A program made the position numbers and the translations under genes. A model generated the notes under the pieces. It was not told where the DNA came from and did not search any database. It was given only the letters and a program-made list of their open reading frames with translations. From the NCBI GenBank assembly GCA_016840125.1, contig JAEOSY010000322.1:44740-108739 (forward strand): DNA of 64,000 nt, in the 5' to 3' direction. The stretch is from Candidatus Helarchaeota archaeon (lineage in GTDB: Archaea; Asgardarchaeota; Lokiarchaeia; Helarchaeales; HEL-GB-A). Shown here one piece after another: positions 19,249 to 27,947 of the stretch. Each line of letters starts with the position of its first letter. Positions within the stretch are counted from its first letter, which is position 1.

Positions 19249-20124
19249 ATGGTGGAACGGTCATCCGACAAAACCCAGACAGATCCCAAGAAAAATAACC
19301 CCCTCGTACTATCTGTGCACCATCAGAAGGCGAGGGGGGCGCGAGTGTATTTTAGTACCCGTGATTTGAAGAAAATTCGGGAAATATTGGGTGAGGATTT
19401 CTTTTTATTCAATGATAAGAAGTTGGAAGCCTACATCGATCCCGTGAATGAGACCATCACGATCTCCGCCGCCAAGAATTACAACAGCACCAATACTCTC
19501 CCCTTGGAAAGTAGCAGCCCGAGCATTTTGGAGGGACTGGAGGAGCAGAGCGAGAGTGATGCCATCTTCGGACCCACCGGGCTGGACTTCTACATCCCGA
19601 TCGAGGGCACCGGGGACCGGTACTGGATCGCGGAAGTGTCGGTTCAGGGGCATCTCGCCTACTACTGCGTCGCTACATCACAGTCCCATTTGGAGAAGGA
19701 GATCCACCGCAAGGCGGACCAACATTTCCCAGAGCTCTTGGATTCGGATCTGGTGGAGATCCAGTACTTTTCGGGCTACCTCGTCCATTCGCCCGTCCCG
19801 GGCACGGTCGCGGGCAGGGCGTACAGTAACCTCGCTAACAAACAACTCCATGACGTGGAGATCAGTGCGAACCGCTCCCTTCCCAACGACGCCGACCTGA
19901 CCCCCTTGGTGGATCTGGGGAAGGGACAAATTAAAGGGCTAAGCATTCAAAAGCGGACGCTGCTGGCGAAGTACGAAGTGGAGGCGATCGCCTCGAAAAA
20001 CGCACCGGCGAAGGAAGCCGCCGTCATGGACCACAATGGCACGTTGGTCTGGCATGTCACTACCGACGATGGGGAGTTCTTGCTGGATCCGGTAACCGGT
20101 GGAAAGTTAGATCCTACTTCTTAA
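19249..20124 (+). CDS. GC-rich orphan protein with AbrB-like N-terminal segment
   Basis: The function is not recognised. The protein is about 291 aa and soluble, with no membrane segment. Residues near 20-75 (KARGARVYFSTRDLKKIRE, then LEAYIDPVNETITI) resemble the N-terminus of the Mer-like protein encoded at 15913-17751 and have the strand-helix-strand look of an AbrB/swapped-hairpin fold. The C-terminal part has beta-rich stretches (DFYIPIEGTGDRYWIAEVS and VVMDHNGTLVWHVT-like). Its GC content is visibly higher than every neighbour, most clearly over 19500-19930. Together with the transposon-like repeats just downstream, this suggests recent transfer or unusual selection. The ORF opens with TTG at 19240, but the TATA box favours ATG 19249. 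Confidence 0.7.
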   Translation: MVERSSDKTQTDPKKNNPLVLSVHHQKARGARVYFSTRDLKKIREILGEDFFLFNDKKLEAYIDPVNETITISAAKNYNSTNTLPLESSSPSILEGLEEQSESDAIFGPTGLDFYIPIEGTGDRYWIAEVSVQGHLAYYCVATSQSHLEKEIHRKADQHFPELLDSDLVEIQYFSGYLVHSPVPGTVAGRAYSNLANKQLHDVEISANRSLPNDADLTPLVDLGKGQIKGLSIQKRTLLAKYEVEAIASKNAPAKEAAVMDHNGTLVWHVTTDDGEFLLDPVTGGKLDPTS

Positions 20125-20377
20125 ATAATCTCAATATAAAGAGCGGTGTGTGCGCCGTTCTCGGTTTGCGCATTCCCCCTCATCACCTTTAAATAGCAGC
20201 AGTGTCTATTTTTCTATAGAAATGCATAACTGAGGGTGTATGACGAATTTCGCAGGGTAGTAATCTTAGTTCAAATACATCTCAACTGCAGGTTTTACGA
20301 GTATTAGAGCGGGCAATCAAAAGGAAAATTCCAGAGGTTCCCGCAATCGATCTGGATCTTGGAAAGTCTTTTGGGGT

Positions 20378-20402
20378 GGCGTAGGCTACTAAAACAGCCT
20401 TA
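20378..20402. repeat. 25-base direct repeat, copy 1
   Basis: This copy is identical to 20488-20512 and has a 110-base period. It begins GGCGTAGGCTACTAAAACAG and contains the small inverted repeat AGGCT...AGCCT around a loop of eight bases. Confidence 0.8.
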
Positions 20403-20487
20403 GATTAGCCTCAGTCGTTGGTCTGTTTGTTGGAAATGAAAAGTCAACGAGAGATTGGTGCTAAAATGTGAACTGCCCGCGCCTGAA

Positions 20488-20512
20488 GGCGTAGGCTACT
20501 AAAACAGCCTTA
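20488..20512. repeat. 25-base direct repeat, copy 2, with IS605-like hairpin
   Basis: This is an exact second copy. Immediately upstream, GCCCGCGCC-TGAA-GGCGTAGGC (20475-20496) can fold into a GC-rich hairpin of the kind found at the right end of archaeal IS200/IS605 elements and TnpB guide RNAs. No TnpA or TnpB gene is present, so this would be a remnant or a small non-autonomous element. Confidence 0.55.
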
Positions 20513-20960
20513 AGACCAATTCCCAAACTTGCTGAAATGATACGAATAACTGCGAGAACATCACAGTTAGTAATGGAAGACTCAATTTATCCCGCCTAAG
20601 AGATTTCTTAAATGTTCCCATAATCTTAATATGAGTAGTATAAAAACTATCTCCGATTTTCCTCCTAGTTAGGAACCAACGCTCATATACTCAATCCTGA
20701 TATCGACCTAACAACCCAGAACGTTCAGCAGCTCGGACTAATCATTCTTCATTGAATAAATTAAAAATATGAGTGGGATCCACCTCTTCCAAGATCCCTA
20801 CAATCGGTAAAGTAAAACTTAAATGAAAACTCTCTACCGTTTCAACGAAAAAGAGTTAGTCTAGATCTACTTAAACATTGTTAATTGCTTGAAGCAAGAA
20901 AGTTCATCACGTAACTAATCAAAAAATGTCGGTTTAGAAACGAACCAATTAAAAAAAGGA

Positions 20961-23900
20961 ATGAAAAAAGAGAAGGATAAAAAAATGAAGTCAAATCAAA
21001 TGTTAGTAATTGGTGCTGGAGTAAGCGGCATTAGCGCGGCATTGGATTTAGCAGATCAAGGATTTATGACCTATCTAGTTGATAGGTACCCTTCGGTCGG
21101 CGGTCGAATGGCGCAATTGGATAAAACATTCCCCACGCTGGATTGTTCAATCTGTATCCTCGCTCCGAAAATGGTAGAGGTAGCACGACATGAACGGATT
21201 GAATTATTGACCTATTCAGAAGTTAAAGAAGTTCAGAAATTAGAGAGTGGGAATTTTAAGGTTAAGATAGTAAAAAAGGCACGATATGTAGATACTGATA
21301 AGTGTACTGGATGCGGTATCTGTATGGAAAAGTGTCCAACAAAGAAAATTCCACATGAATTTGAGGCGGAAATGATAAATCGAACCGCCGTTTATATTCC
21401 ATTCCCCCAAGCAGTGCCTCGTAAGGCGGTAATTGATGCTGAACACTGCCTGTATTTAACGAAAGAAAAGTGTGGAATATGCCAAAAAAAATGCACCGTA
21501 GGTGCTATTGATTACGAACAACAAGATGAAGAGATTGAGATCGAGGTTGCCTCTATTGTCGTAGCCACAGGATTTGATTTAATTGACCCATCCAAGGTGT
21601 CCGGTCGATGGGGATTCAGGAAGTATCCAAATGTAGTTACAACCCTTCAGTATGAACGCATTCTGAGCGCCTCTGGGCCATATGGTGGCGAAATACTACG
21701 CCCTGCGGATAAAAAACATCCCCATAAAATTGGGTTTATATTATGTGTAGGAAGTAGGAATACTGGAGGAAATGCGAAATCATATTGTTCCAAATTCTGT
21801 TGCATGTATAGCACGAAAGATGCAATTATCACAAGGGAGCATGCTCCTGATGTAGAGGTGACTATTTTTTATAACGATCTTCGAACTATTGGGAAAGGGC
21901 ATGAAGAGTTTATTGTAAGAGCGGGAGATGAATACGGGGTTAGATATATCAAAAGTCTTCCAGCGTCGATTGAGGAAGACCCGGAAACTCATGACTTAAT
22001 TGTTCAATATGAAAATGTGAAGGCGGGAACTCCTGAAGTTGAGACGTTCGATATGCTTGTTCTTGCACCAGCTGCAATTCCCAGTACTGGCGCAAAAGAA
22101 TTAGGGAACACATTAGGGATCAAGGTTGATGAGCATGGCTTTTTTGAAGCAAAAGATTCTGCCCGTATTCTTGAATCGTCAGTGGAAGGGATCTATATCG
22201 TAGGTTCCTGTCAGGCACCTGAAGATATTTCCCATTCAGTGGCAAAATCGTCCGGCGCAGCGTCCCTCGCAGGTGCACGCGGTCAGCCTGATTATGAAGT
22301 GGGCGAGAAACTTGAAGTACAAGAGAAAGAGGTTCTCCCGACTGATCCCGCAAGGGTAGGGGTGTTCGTTTGTCATTGTGGAATTAATATAGGGGGTGTT
22401 GTGGATGTTCCAGCAGTCGTGGAATATGTAAAGACGCTCCCAAATGTAGCTTACGCGACTGAGAATCTTTATACATGTTCAGAAGATTCACAAGTTCTCA
22501 TTAAACAGGCTGTTGAGGATCATAATCTCAACCGTGTGGTTGTGGCGGCATGTACCCCCCGAACTCATGAACCATTATTTAGAGAAACAATTAAAGAAGT
22601 GGGATTGAATCCCTATTTATTCGCGTTTGCGAGCATTAGGGAACTTGTCTCTTGGGTGCATATGAACCAACCTGAAATCGCAACTGAAAAAGCGAAAGAT
22701 CTGGTTAGGATGGCAATTTCTAGAGCCGCCTACCTAGAACCCCAAACGACAGTCGAAGCAGATGTAAGACAATCGGCTTTGGTCATTGGTAGTGGGATTG
22801 CTGGACTTACAGCAGCAAATGCAATAGCTGTGAGAGGATATCCAGTGCATTTAATCGAGCAAAGTGATCATCTAGGTGGACTCTTGACTGAGCTCGATTC
22901 GATTAATTTTGAACGGATGAATGCCAAAGATTTTATCAACCAAGCGATTGAGCGTGCAAAAGCGAATAATCAGATTAAAATCTATACTAGCACTAAAATC
23001 AAAGAGCTGAAAGGGTCGATTGGAGATTTTAATGTTGATTTAGATGTTAATGGCGAAAATAAAAATGTGAAAGTAGGGGCAATTATTGTTGCAGCGGGAG
23101 CTACAGTGCATAATGGTGAGGGGCTTTTCGGTCATGGATCGCATCCCAATATCTATACGCAGCTCGAATTTGCTAAACAATTAGAAAAGAAAAACTTCAA
23201 TGATGGGGATAATTTTGTGTTTATTCAATGTGCAGGACAACGAGATCCAGGGGGCTTAACATACTGTTCAACGATCTGCTGTGGAGTGGCGATTAAAGAC
23301 GCCCTAGAAATCCAGGAAAATTATCCTAATTCAACCGTGAGTATTCTCTATCGGGATATCCGAGTTGAACCTGAAGGAGAAGAAATCTATCGAGAATCCC
23401 GAAAAACAACGAATTATTTAAGATACGACGAAAAACCAAAAGTTTCCGTCAGTTCCGATAATAAAATTGATGTTCAGATAAAGAACGTCCTAACTGACTC
23501 AGATATTACATTAAAAGCAGATCATGTAATCCTCGCTACCCCGATGGTGGCATATGCTGATAATAAAAAGCTATCCGAATTCCTCAAAGTACCTTTAGGA
23601 CCAATGAAATTCTTTTTAGAGGCACATCCAAAACTACGTCCCGTGGATTTTGCAACGGACGGGATTTTCGTTTGCGGTGCAGCTCAGGCGCCTAAAAATG
23701 TTGCGGATTCAATGAGTCAAGCACTGGGTGCAGCCTCCCGAGCACTTCGATTTATTGAGAAAGGATCAGTGGAGAGCGAAGCGATTACCGCTTGGGTCGA
23801 TCCAAACAAGTGTATCAGCTGTGGCATGTGCCAGCACATTTGTCCCTATGGAGCAATTGGAATACCTGTTGAAGAAGGTAAAATTGTCTCGGAAGTAAAC

Positions 23901-24479
23901 CAATTACTCTGTAAAGGTTGTGGAACTTGCAGTGTGGTATGTCCTGGAGAGGCCATAACCATGAGGCATTATGGTAATGCGGCGGTCTTTGACATGATTG
24001 AAGAAGCGGTTGCAGTTCAACCACCTGAAGATGAGCCTCGAATTGTCGCGTTTCTCTGCAATTGGTGTTGTTACGCAGGGGCCGACAACGCGGGAGTGAG
24101 TCGCTTCCAATATCCACCGAATATTCGCGTCATTAGATTGATGTGCAGTGGGCGCGTTGATCCGTTATTCATCCTTGATGCGTTTGCACAAGGTGCGGAT
24201 GGCGTGTTCCTTGGTGGGTGTCATATTGGGGATTGCCATTACATTTCTGGAAATGAGAAAGCTTACCGGAGAGTCGTGAAGACTAAAAAGATGCTGGAGG
24301 CAGTAGGGATTGACCCTGCACGATTCAGATTGGAATGGGTATCAGCGAGTGAAGGTAAGATATTCCAAAAAGTAATAACTGAATTCGTCCAAGAATTGAA
24401 AAAGTTAGGCCCTAGCAAATTGAGGGCAAAAGCGGAGAAAACGGATGAAATGAAAAAAATTGAAGTTACAGGATCATAG
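20961..24479 (+). CDS. hdrA: HdrA-HdrA'-ferredoxin-MvhD fusion next to metVF
   Basis: This is a flavin- and Fe-S-containing electron-transfer subunit of 1172 aa; stand-alone HdrA is about 650 aa. Order: first HdrA flavoprotein half (GAGVSG near residue 18, [12 protein letters not shown], 4Fe-4S motif CTGCGICMEKCP near 113); the HdrA N-terminal domain ([14 protein letters not shown] near 466); a second Rossmann unit (VIGSGIAGLTAA near 605) lacking the inserted Fe-S motif; two 4Fe-4S motifs (CISCGMCQHICP near 950, CKGCGTCSVVCP near 984); and MvhD ([15 protein letters not shown] near 1028, GGCHIGDCHY near 1084). In known complexes HdrA bifurcates electrons and MvhD passes them from a hydrogenase or dehydrogenase. 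The ATG at 20985 is preceded by AAGGA at good spacing and may be the true start. metV follows after 11 bases. Confidence 0.9.
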   Translation: MKKEKDKKMKSNQMLVIGAGVSGISAALDLADQGFMTYLVDRYPSVGGRMAQLDKTFPTLDCSICILAPKMVEVARHERIELLTYSEVKEVQKLESGNFKVKIVKKARYVDTDKCTGCGICMEKCPTKKIPHEFEAEMINRTAVYIPFPQAVPRKAVIDAEHCLYLTKEKCGICQKKCTVGAIDYEQQDEEIEIEVASIVVATGFDLIDPSKVSGRWGFRKYPNVVTTLQYERILSASGPYGGEILRPADKKHPHKIGFILCVGSRNTGGNAKSYCSKFCCMYSTKDAIITREHAPDVEVTIFYNDLRTIGKGHEEFIVRAGDEYGVRYIKSLPASIEEDPETHDLIVQYENVKAGTPEVETFDMLVLAPAAIPSTGAKELGNTLGIKVDEHGFFEAKDSARILESSVEGIYIVGSCQAPEDISHSVAKSSGAASLAGARGQPDYEVGEKLEVQEKEVLPTDPARVGVFVCHCGINIGGVVDVPAVVEYVKTLPNVAYATENLYTCSEDSQVLIKQAVEDHNLNRVVVAACTPRTHEPLFRETIKEVGLNPYLFAFASIRELVSWVHMNQPEIATEKAKDLVRMAISRAAYLEPQTTVEADVRQSALVIGSGIAGLTAANAIAVRGYPVHLIEQSDHLGGLLTELDSINFERMNAKDFINQAIERAKANNQIKIYTSTKIKELKGSIGDFNVDLDVNGENKNVKVGAIIVAAGATVHNGEGLFGHGSHPNIYTQLEFAKQLEKKNFNDGDNFVFIQCAGQRDPGGLTYCSTICCGVAIKDALEIQENYPNSTVSILYRDIRVEPEGEEIYRESRKTTNYLRYDEKPKVSVSSDNKIDVQIKNVLTDSDITLKADHVILATPMVAYADNKKLSEFLKVPLGPMKFFLEAHPKLRPVDFATDGIFVCGAAQAPKNVADSMSQALGAASRALRFIEKGSVESEAITAWVDPNKCISCGMCQHICPYGAIGIPVEEGKIVSEVNQLLCKGCGTCSVVCPGEAITMRHYGNAAVFDMIEEAVAVQPPEDEPRIVAFLCNWCCYAGADNAGVSRFQYPPNIRVIRLMCSGRVDPLFILDAFAQGADGVFLGGCHIGDCHYISGNEKAYRRVVKTKKMLEAVGIDPARFRLEWVSASEGKIFQKVITEFVQELKKLGPSKLRAKAEKTDEMKKIEVTGS

Positions 24480-24490
24480 GAGGTAAAAAA

Positions 24491-25159
24491 ATGATCATAA
24501 CGAGAGAAAAACCCTTAGAAGAAATTTATGCGATGATAGAACCGCATAAGAAGATTTTGATTCTAGGTTGTGATGGGTGTTTTCAGCCCCCGCGAGGGCT
24601 AAAGCAAGCCAATTTGATGGCGAAATTGTTGGATTTGAAAAGAAAACTTGAAAATAAAGGATTTGAAGCCAAAACGGCAACAGTTCTCAGACAATGCGAC
24701 GACGATATTACGGTTACCACCCTTAGGCCTATTCTAGACAATGAGAAATTCGATGCGATTTTATCACTGGCCTGTGGTGTGGGAGTTCAAACAGTGGCAA
24801 TAATTTATGATACACCAGTTTATCCTGCCCAAAACACACTGTTTATGGGGGCGAAGATTGGTGAAGGGTATTACGAGAAATGTGCCGCTTGTGGAGATTG
24901 CCTTTTAGGATATACAGGTGGATTTTGTCCTATTGCTAATTGTGCTAAATCCCTTGTAAATGGTCCATGTGGTGGTCCAATTGATGGGAAATGCGAAGTC
25001 GACAACTATGTTCATCCATGTGCGTGGGTTGAAATCTATAACCGATTGAAAGCCCGTCCTGGTGGAATGGAATTGTTCATGAAATTTCGAATCCCCCCTG
25101 ATTTCAGAAAACGTGGTAATCAACGGAGAGACGAGGAAGAGGTGATTGAGATTGAGTGA
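24491..25159 (+). CDS. metV: MetV, methylene-tetrahydrofolate reductase Fe-S partner
   Basis: This is the cysteine-rich MetV/MTHFR-C-terminal protein that pairs with MetF in acetogens and several archaea. It has 222 aa, the usual length. Likely Fe-S or zinc ligands are visible in LGCDGCFQPP, CAACGDCLLG, GGFCPIANCAKS and NGPCGGP. A strong AGGAGG lies 7 bases before the ATG, and the gene follows the HdrA fusion by 11 bases. It overlaps metF by 14 bases, pointing to translational coupling. Inferred role: electron entry from the HdrA-MvhD subunit to the MetF flavin. Confidence 0.88.
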   Translation: MIITREKPLEEIYAMIEPHKKILILGCDGCFQPPRGLKQANLMAKLLDLKRKLENKGFEAKTATVLRQCDDDITVTTLRPILDNEKFDAILSLACGVGVQTVAIIYDTPVYPAQNTLFMGAKIGEGYYEKCAACGDCLLGYTGGFCPIANCAKSLVNGPCGGPIDGKCEVDNYVHPCAWVEIYNRLKARPGGMELFMKFRIPPDFRKRGNQRRDEEEVIEIE

Positions 25160-26084
25160 CAAAATATATAGTGACTTAATGCGGGAAATCAAAGAAGGAA
25201 GATTCGTTTTTACGGGAGAATTGGAACCTGGTAAAACCACAAACCTGCACCATCTGATTGAAGGTGCGAAGGTAATGAAAGACGCGGTTGTAGCAGCCAA
25301 TTGTACTGATAATCCCCAATCAATGGCATACATGTCGAGTCTTGTCGCATCATATAGCGTTCAGAAAAATTCGGGATTAGAATTAGTGTACCAATTAAGG
25401 TGTTCGGATAGAAACCGGATTGCTTTATTCTCGGATATATTAGGAGCGGGTCATCTCGGTATTAAAAATATCCTCGCGCTCACTGGAGATCATACTGCCG
25501 TTGGCGATATGCCTGAAGCTAAACCGGTGTTTGACCTAGATTCGGGGCAATTATGTTATATGATCCGAAAGATGGTAGACGAAGGGCTTGACTTGAATGG
25601 GAAAGAGATTGAAGATCCCCCAAAAATTCATGTTGGGGTTGCAGGCAATCCAAATTGTGTTCCCATGGAGGCAGAAGTATTAAAGATCGGGAGAAAAGTT
25701 GAGGCAGGTGCCGAATTCATTCAAACCCAGGTAGTTTACGATGTAGACCTTGCTAGAGAGTTTATTAACGATGTAGAACGGTTCAAATGTCCCGTAATGA
25801 TTGGGATTTTCCCGATGAAATCATACGGTGTAGCAGCTTATTTTGATAAATATATCCCAGGAGTCAAAGTTCCCAAAGACTTGTTGACCGCTTTAAAAGC
25901 CGTGAAGAAATCTGATGTGGAAAAGAAGGAGAAACGGAAGAAATATGAAGTTGTCAACACAGAATTTTTCGTTCCCTTCATCAAAGAGCTCATGAATACT
26001 AAGGCGGCAGGTGTTCACGTCATGGCTGTCGAGTGGGAGCCATACGTTGTGAAACTTATCAAAGAAGTCAAGGGCCAAGTCTAA
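25146..26084 (+). CDS. metF: MetF, 5,10-methylene-tetrahydrofolate reductase
   Basis: This FAD-dependent TIM-barrel enzyme interconverts methylene- and methyl-tetrahydrofolate (or a methanopterin analogue). At 312 aa it is close to the usual size. Family features seen are FTGELEPGKTTN near the start, DNPQSMAYMSSL, ALTGDHTAVGDMP, VGVAGNPNCVPME, GAEFIQTQVVYD and PVMIGIFPMKSYG. The start is TTG at 25146 (TTG 25152 is an alternative), 14 bases inside metV. The product should form a MetVF unit fed by the upstream HdrA-MvhD fusion, a design known from acetogens that couples the reaction to ferredoxin. The C1 carrier cannot be told from sequence. Confidence 0.9.
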   Translation: MRLSDKIYSDLMREIKEGRFVFTGELEPGKTTNLHHLIEGAKVMKDAVVAANCTDNPQSMAYMSSLVASYSVQKNSGLELVYQLRCSDRNRIALFSDILGAGHLGIKNILALTGDHTAVGDMPEAKPVFDLDSGQLCYMIRKMVDEGLDLNGKEIEDPPKIHVGVAGNPNCVPMEAEVLKIGRKVEAGAEFIQTQVVYDVDLAREFINDVERFKCPVMIGIFPMKSYGVAAYFDKYIPGVKVPKDLLTALKAVKKSDVEKKEKRKKYEVVNTEFFVPFIKELMNTKAAGVHVMAVEWEPYVVKLIKEVKGQV

Positions 26085-26108
26085 ATTTTTTATTTTTTTA
26101 TTTTTCTT
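26085..26108 (+). terminator. T-rich terminator after metF
   Basis: A run of three T blocks separated by single A bases starts right after the metF stop codon and ends the hdrA-metV-metF transcript. Confidence 0.45.
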
Positions 26109-26136
26109 ATCCGGAATTCAGCTAATTGTGTTGAAC

Positions 26137-27027
26137 CTAATTAATATTTTTAGATATTTCTAACAATTTCTCATTTAATTCCGTTTTACTCTTATCTTTC
26201 AATTCTGCATAAGTAAATTTTATCCGTTTTATATTTTGGTTTTGTAAACTCACTTCAAAATATTTCTCTTCATATGCTATACTCGTAATTTCTTGGAAGC
26301 TGAAATGCCATTGACGAACTTTTTGTAGTAAAATTCGAATCCAAGAAGTCTTTAAAATTCGGAGTTCTTCCCGTGTCGTATCAACCTCAAAAGAAGTTTT
26401 TGTGGTCCAGCCATGTATCTGCAAAGGTAACAAACATAGCTCTATAATTATCAGAGGCAACCAGAAGTAGTTAAAAGCGTAAAGTAGAATGTTGATTGAA
26501 TAAGAGGGATTAACAGAGACAGAGTAAATTATAAGTAGGAAAAAAAGAGTGGAGATAAGTGTGCCTTGCCTCCCATTACCGGTCCGAGCGGAAAGTATTA
26601 TGCCCCAATCCTTGGAATATTCATTAATAATTAGTTCTGAGAGGACACTGCTTTGAAATAGTTTATGAGGAACTACCAGATGAGTAAATAACATTATGAT
26701 GTTGAAACTGGTAAATTGTGCGATGTGATCTTCGAGTTCATAAAAAAATATACTCAAGATTATAAGGGATAAAACACCAAATATAAGGACAAATGTGGCA
26801 GAATGGAGTCTAATATTCGAAGCTGCTTGCTTTGAGAACTCCTCATCACTTGATAGCTCTTTAAAAAGATACCAGATCATAATGCCATCAATCATGTTAT
26901 AGTAGATGAAGAAAAAATTAAGGAGTAATAGATTCTCAATTTCAAATAAGAAATTTAATGCAAAAAACACGAAGATGGATACTGCTAATACAATGATTAA
27001 AATGATAACTCTTGACCTTGTTTTCAA
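26137..27027 (-). CDS. Multi-pass membrane protein of unknown function
   Basis: No family is recognised. It has 296 aa with about six hydrophobic helices in the first 210 residues (for example VIILIIVLAVSIFVFFALNF and TLISTLFFLLIIYSVSV). A soluble C-terminal domain of about 85 aa follows (IHGWTTKTSFEVDTTREELRI onward) with a beta-strand/helix pattern like a small PH-type domain. The start is TTG at 27027. It is downstream of kduI on the same strand, 85 bases away. The protein at 55826-56653 has the same layout. Confidence 0.7.
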   Translation of the reverse strand: MKTRSRVIILIIVLAVSIFVFFALNFLFEIENLLLLNFFFIYYNMIDGIMIWYLFKELSSDEEFSKQAASNIRLHSATFVLIFGVLSLIILSIFFYELEDHIAQFTSFNIIMLFTHLVVPHKLFQSSVLSELIINEYSKDWGIILSARTGNGRQGTLISTLFFLLIIYSVSVNPSYSINILLYAFNYFWLPLIIIELCLLPLQIHGWTTKTSFEVDTTREELRILKTSWIRILLQKVRQWHFSFQEITSIAYEEKYFEVSLQNQNIKRIKFTYAELKDKSKTELNEKLLEISKNIN

Positions 27028-27112
27028 ACCAGCCCACTTTTCAGTTATGATTATGGATTTTAAAAAATCCCTATCAGAATAGCTTGGTACAACAATTTAA
27101 ACTCGTGCTTTT

Positions 27113-27943
27113 TCATACCCGAAGAGTTACAGGAGTGACAGTTTGAGTTTTCCCAAAGGTGGGGATAATCCACAGATAGAGGCAGTATTTAAGCTCTTCA
27201 TAGGTAGGTTTTGTAAAATTAATATGCCCCAAGGAACCATTGAAAAATAGTCCTTCTCCGTCAGTTAAATCACGGGAAATTGATTGTCCGTTCGAGTTTA
27301 TCAGGAATTGAGTAACCGCTACCGTTTCGAAAACATTATCAATACAATAGATATAGATTTCCGGATAGCCAGGATGAACATGGGGAAAGACTTTTACCTG
27401 ATCACCTTCTTTCTCTAAATTGACGCTAGTCACCACTCCTTGGGCTAGAGCTTCCCTTGGAATATTTGTGAATCCTGACATAAAATAACCATTCTTGAAT
27501 GCAGTCCACACCTCGCGATAGGTTGCCATTTTCTGTGAATCGCCGAATTCTCCACGGGGACTGAATTTATCCAGTGAAAACCGTTGGATTTCGAATTTGG
27601 CTCCAAGTTTCTTTCCAATTTCACCTAAAATAGGACTAGATACAAGACAGATTTTATTTGCGTATATTTCAGAAATGGAGGGATCAATAGTAATTCGTTC
27701 ATTTTCTGGTAAAAAAACTAAATCAAACTGATTGATTGTAGATTCTTGGTCATTATGAGTTAATTTAGAGGTCCCCTTAAGAAGACAAAAATTGATAACC
27801 TCATTTTCACTTGTTTCAATTACAATTGGTTTAGCGAAATAATAATATCTCATAGAAATGTTTTCCATCTCTCGTGTAATCGAAACTTTCCAGGGATCTT
27901 CAAAATAATATTTTTCCATCTCTTGTTTATTGGGAATTTGCAT
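27113..27943 (-). CDS. kduI: KduI-like bicupin isomerase (hexuronate metabolism)
   Basis: This is a 5-keto-4-deoxyuronate isomerase-type bicupin. KduI isomerises 5-keto-4-deoxyuronate and can also interconvert hexuronates such as galacturonate and tagaturonate. The protein has 276 aa, against about 278 in E. coli. The metal-site pattern HVHPGYPEIYIY matches HTHERRMEVYFY of KduI, and a later His (SLGHINF) is a plausible last ligand. The N-terminal third is less conserved, so an IolB-like activity remains possible. It lies 4 bases downstream of uxaB. With no UxaC visible here, it may supply the isomerase step for UxaB. Confidence 0.7.
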   Translation of the reverse strand: MQIPNKQEMEKYYFEDPWKVSITREMENISMRYYYFAKPIVIETSENEVINFCLLKGTSKLTHNDQESTINQFDLVFLPENERITIDPSISEIYANKICLVSSPILGEIGKKLGAKFEIQRFSLDKFSPRGEFGDSQKMATYREVWTAFKNGYFMSGFTNIPREALAQGVVTSVNLEKEGDQVKVFPHVHPGYPEIYIYCIDNVFETVAVTQFLINSNGQSISRDLTDGEGLFFNGSLGHINFTKPTYEELKYCLYLWIIPTFGKTQTVTPVTLRV

Positions 27944-27947
27944 TATC

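Larger units (their letters stand above)
20125..20960. other. 836-base gene-poor region with mobile-element remnants
   Basis: No intact gene is seen. Contents: a TATA-like TTTAAATA at 20188-20195; an open frame without a start codon at 20244-20384; two copies of a 25-base hairpin-bearing repeat at 20378-20402 and 20488-20512; and AT-rich sequence leading to the Hdr gene. The repeats and the lack of coding capacity suggest a decayed insertion element. No tRNA or CRISPR array is present. Confidence 0.6.

Noticed and set aside
19448..19900. 150-aa Arg/Ser-rich plus-strand frame
   Set aside because: Alternate-frame shadow produced by the high GC of the orphan gene at 19249-20124.
20378..20512. 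CRISPR array
   Set aside because: There are only two copies, separated by 85 bases, with no third unit and no cas genes nearby.
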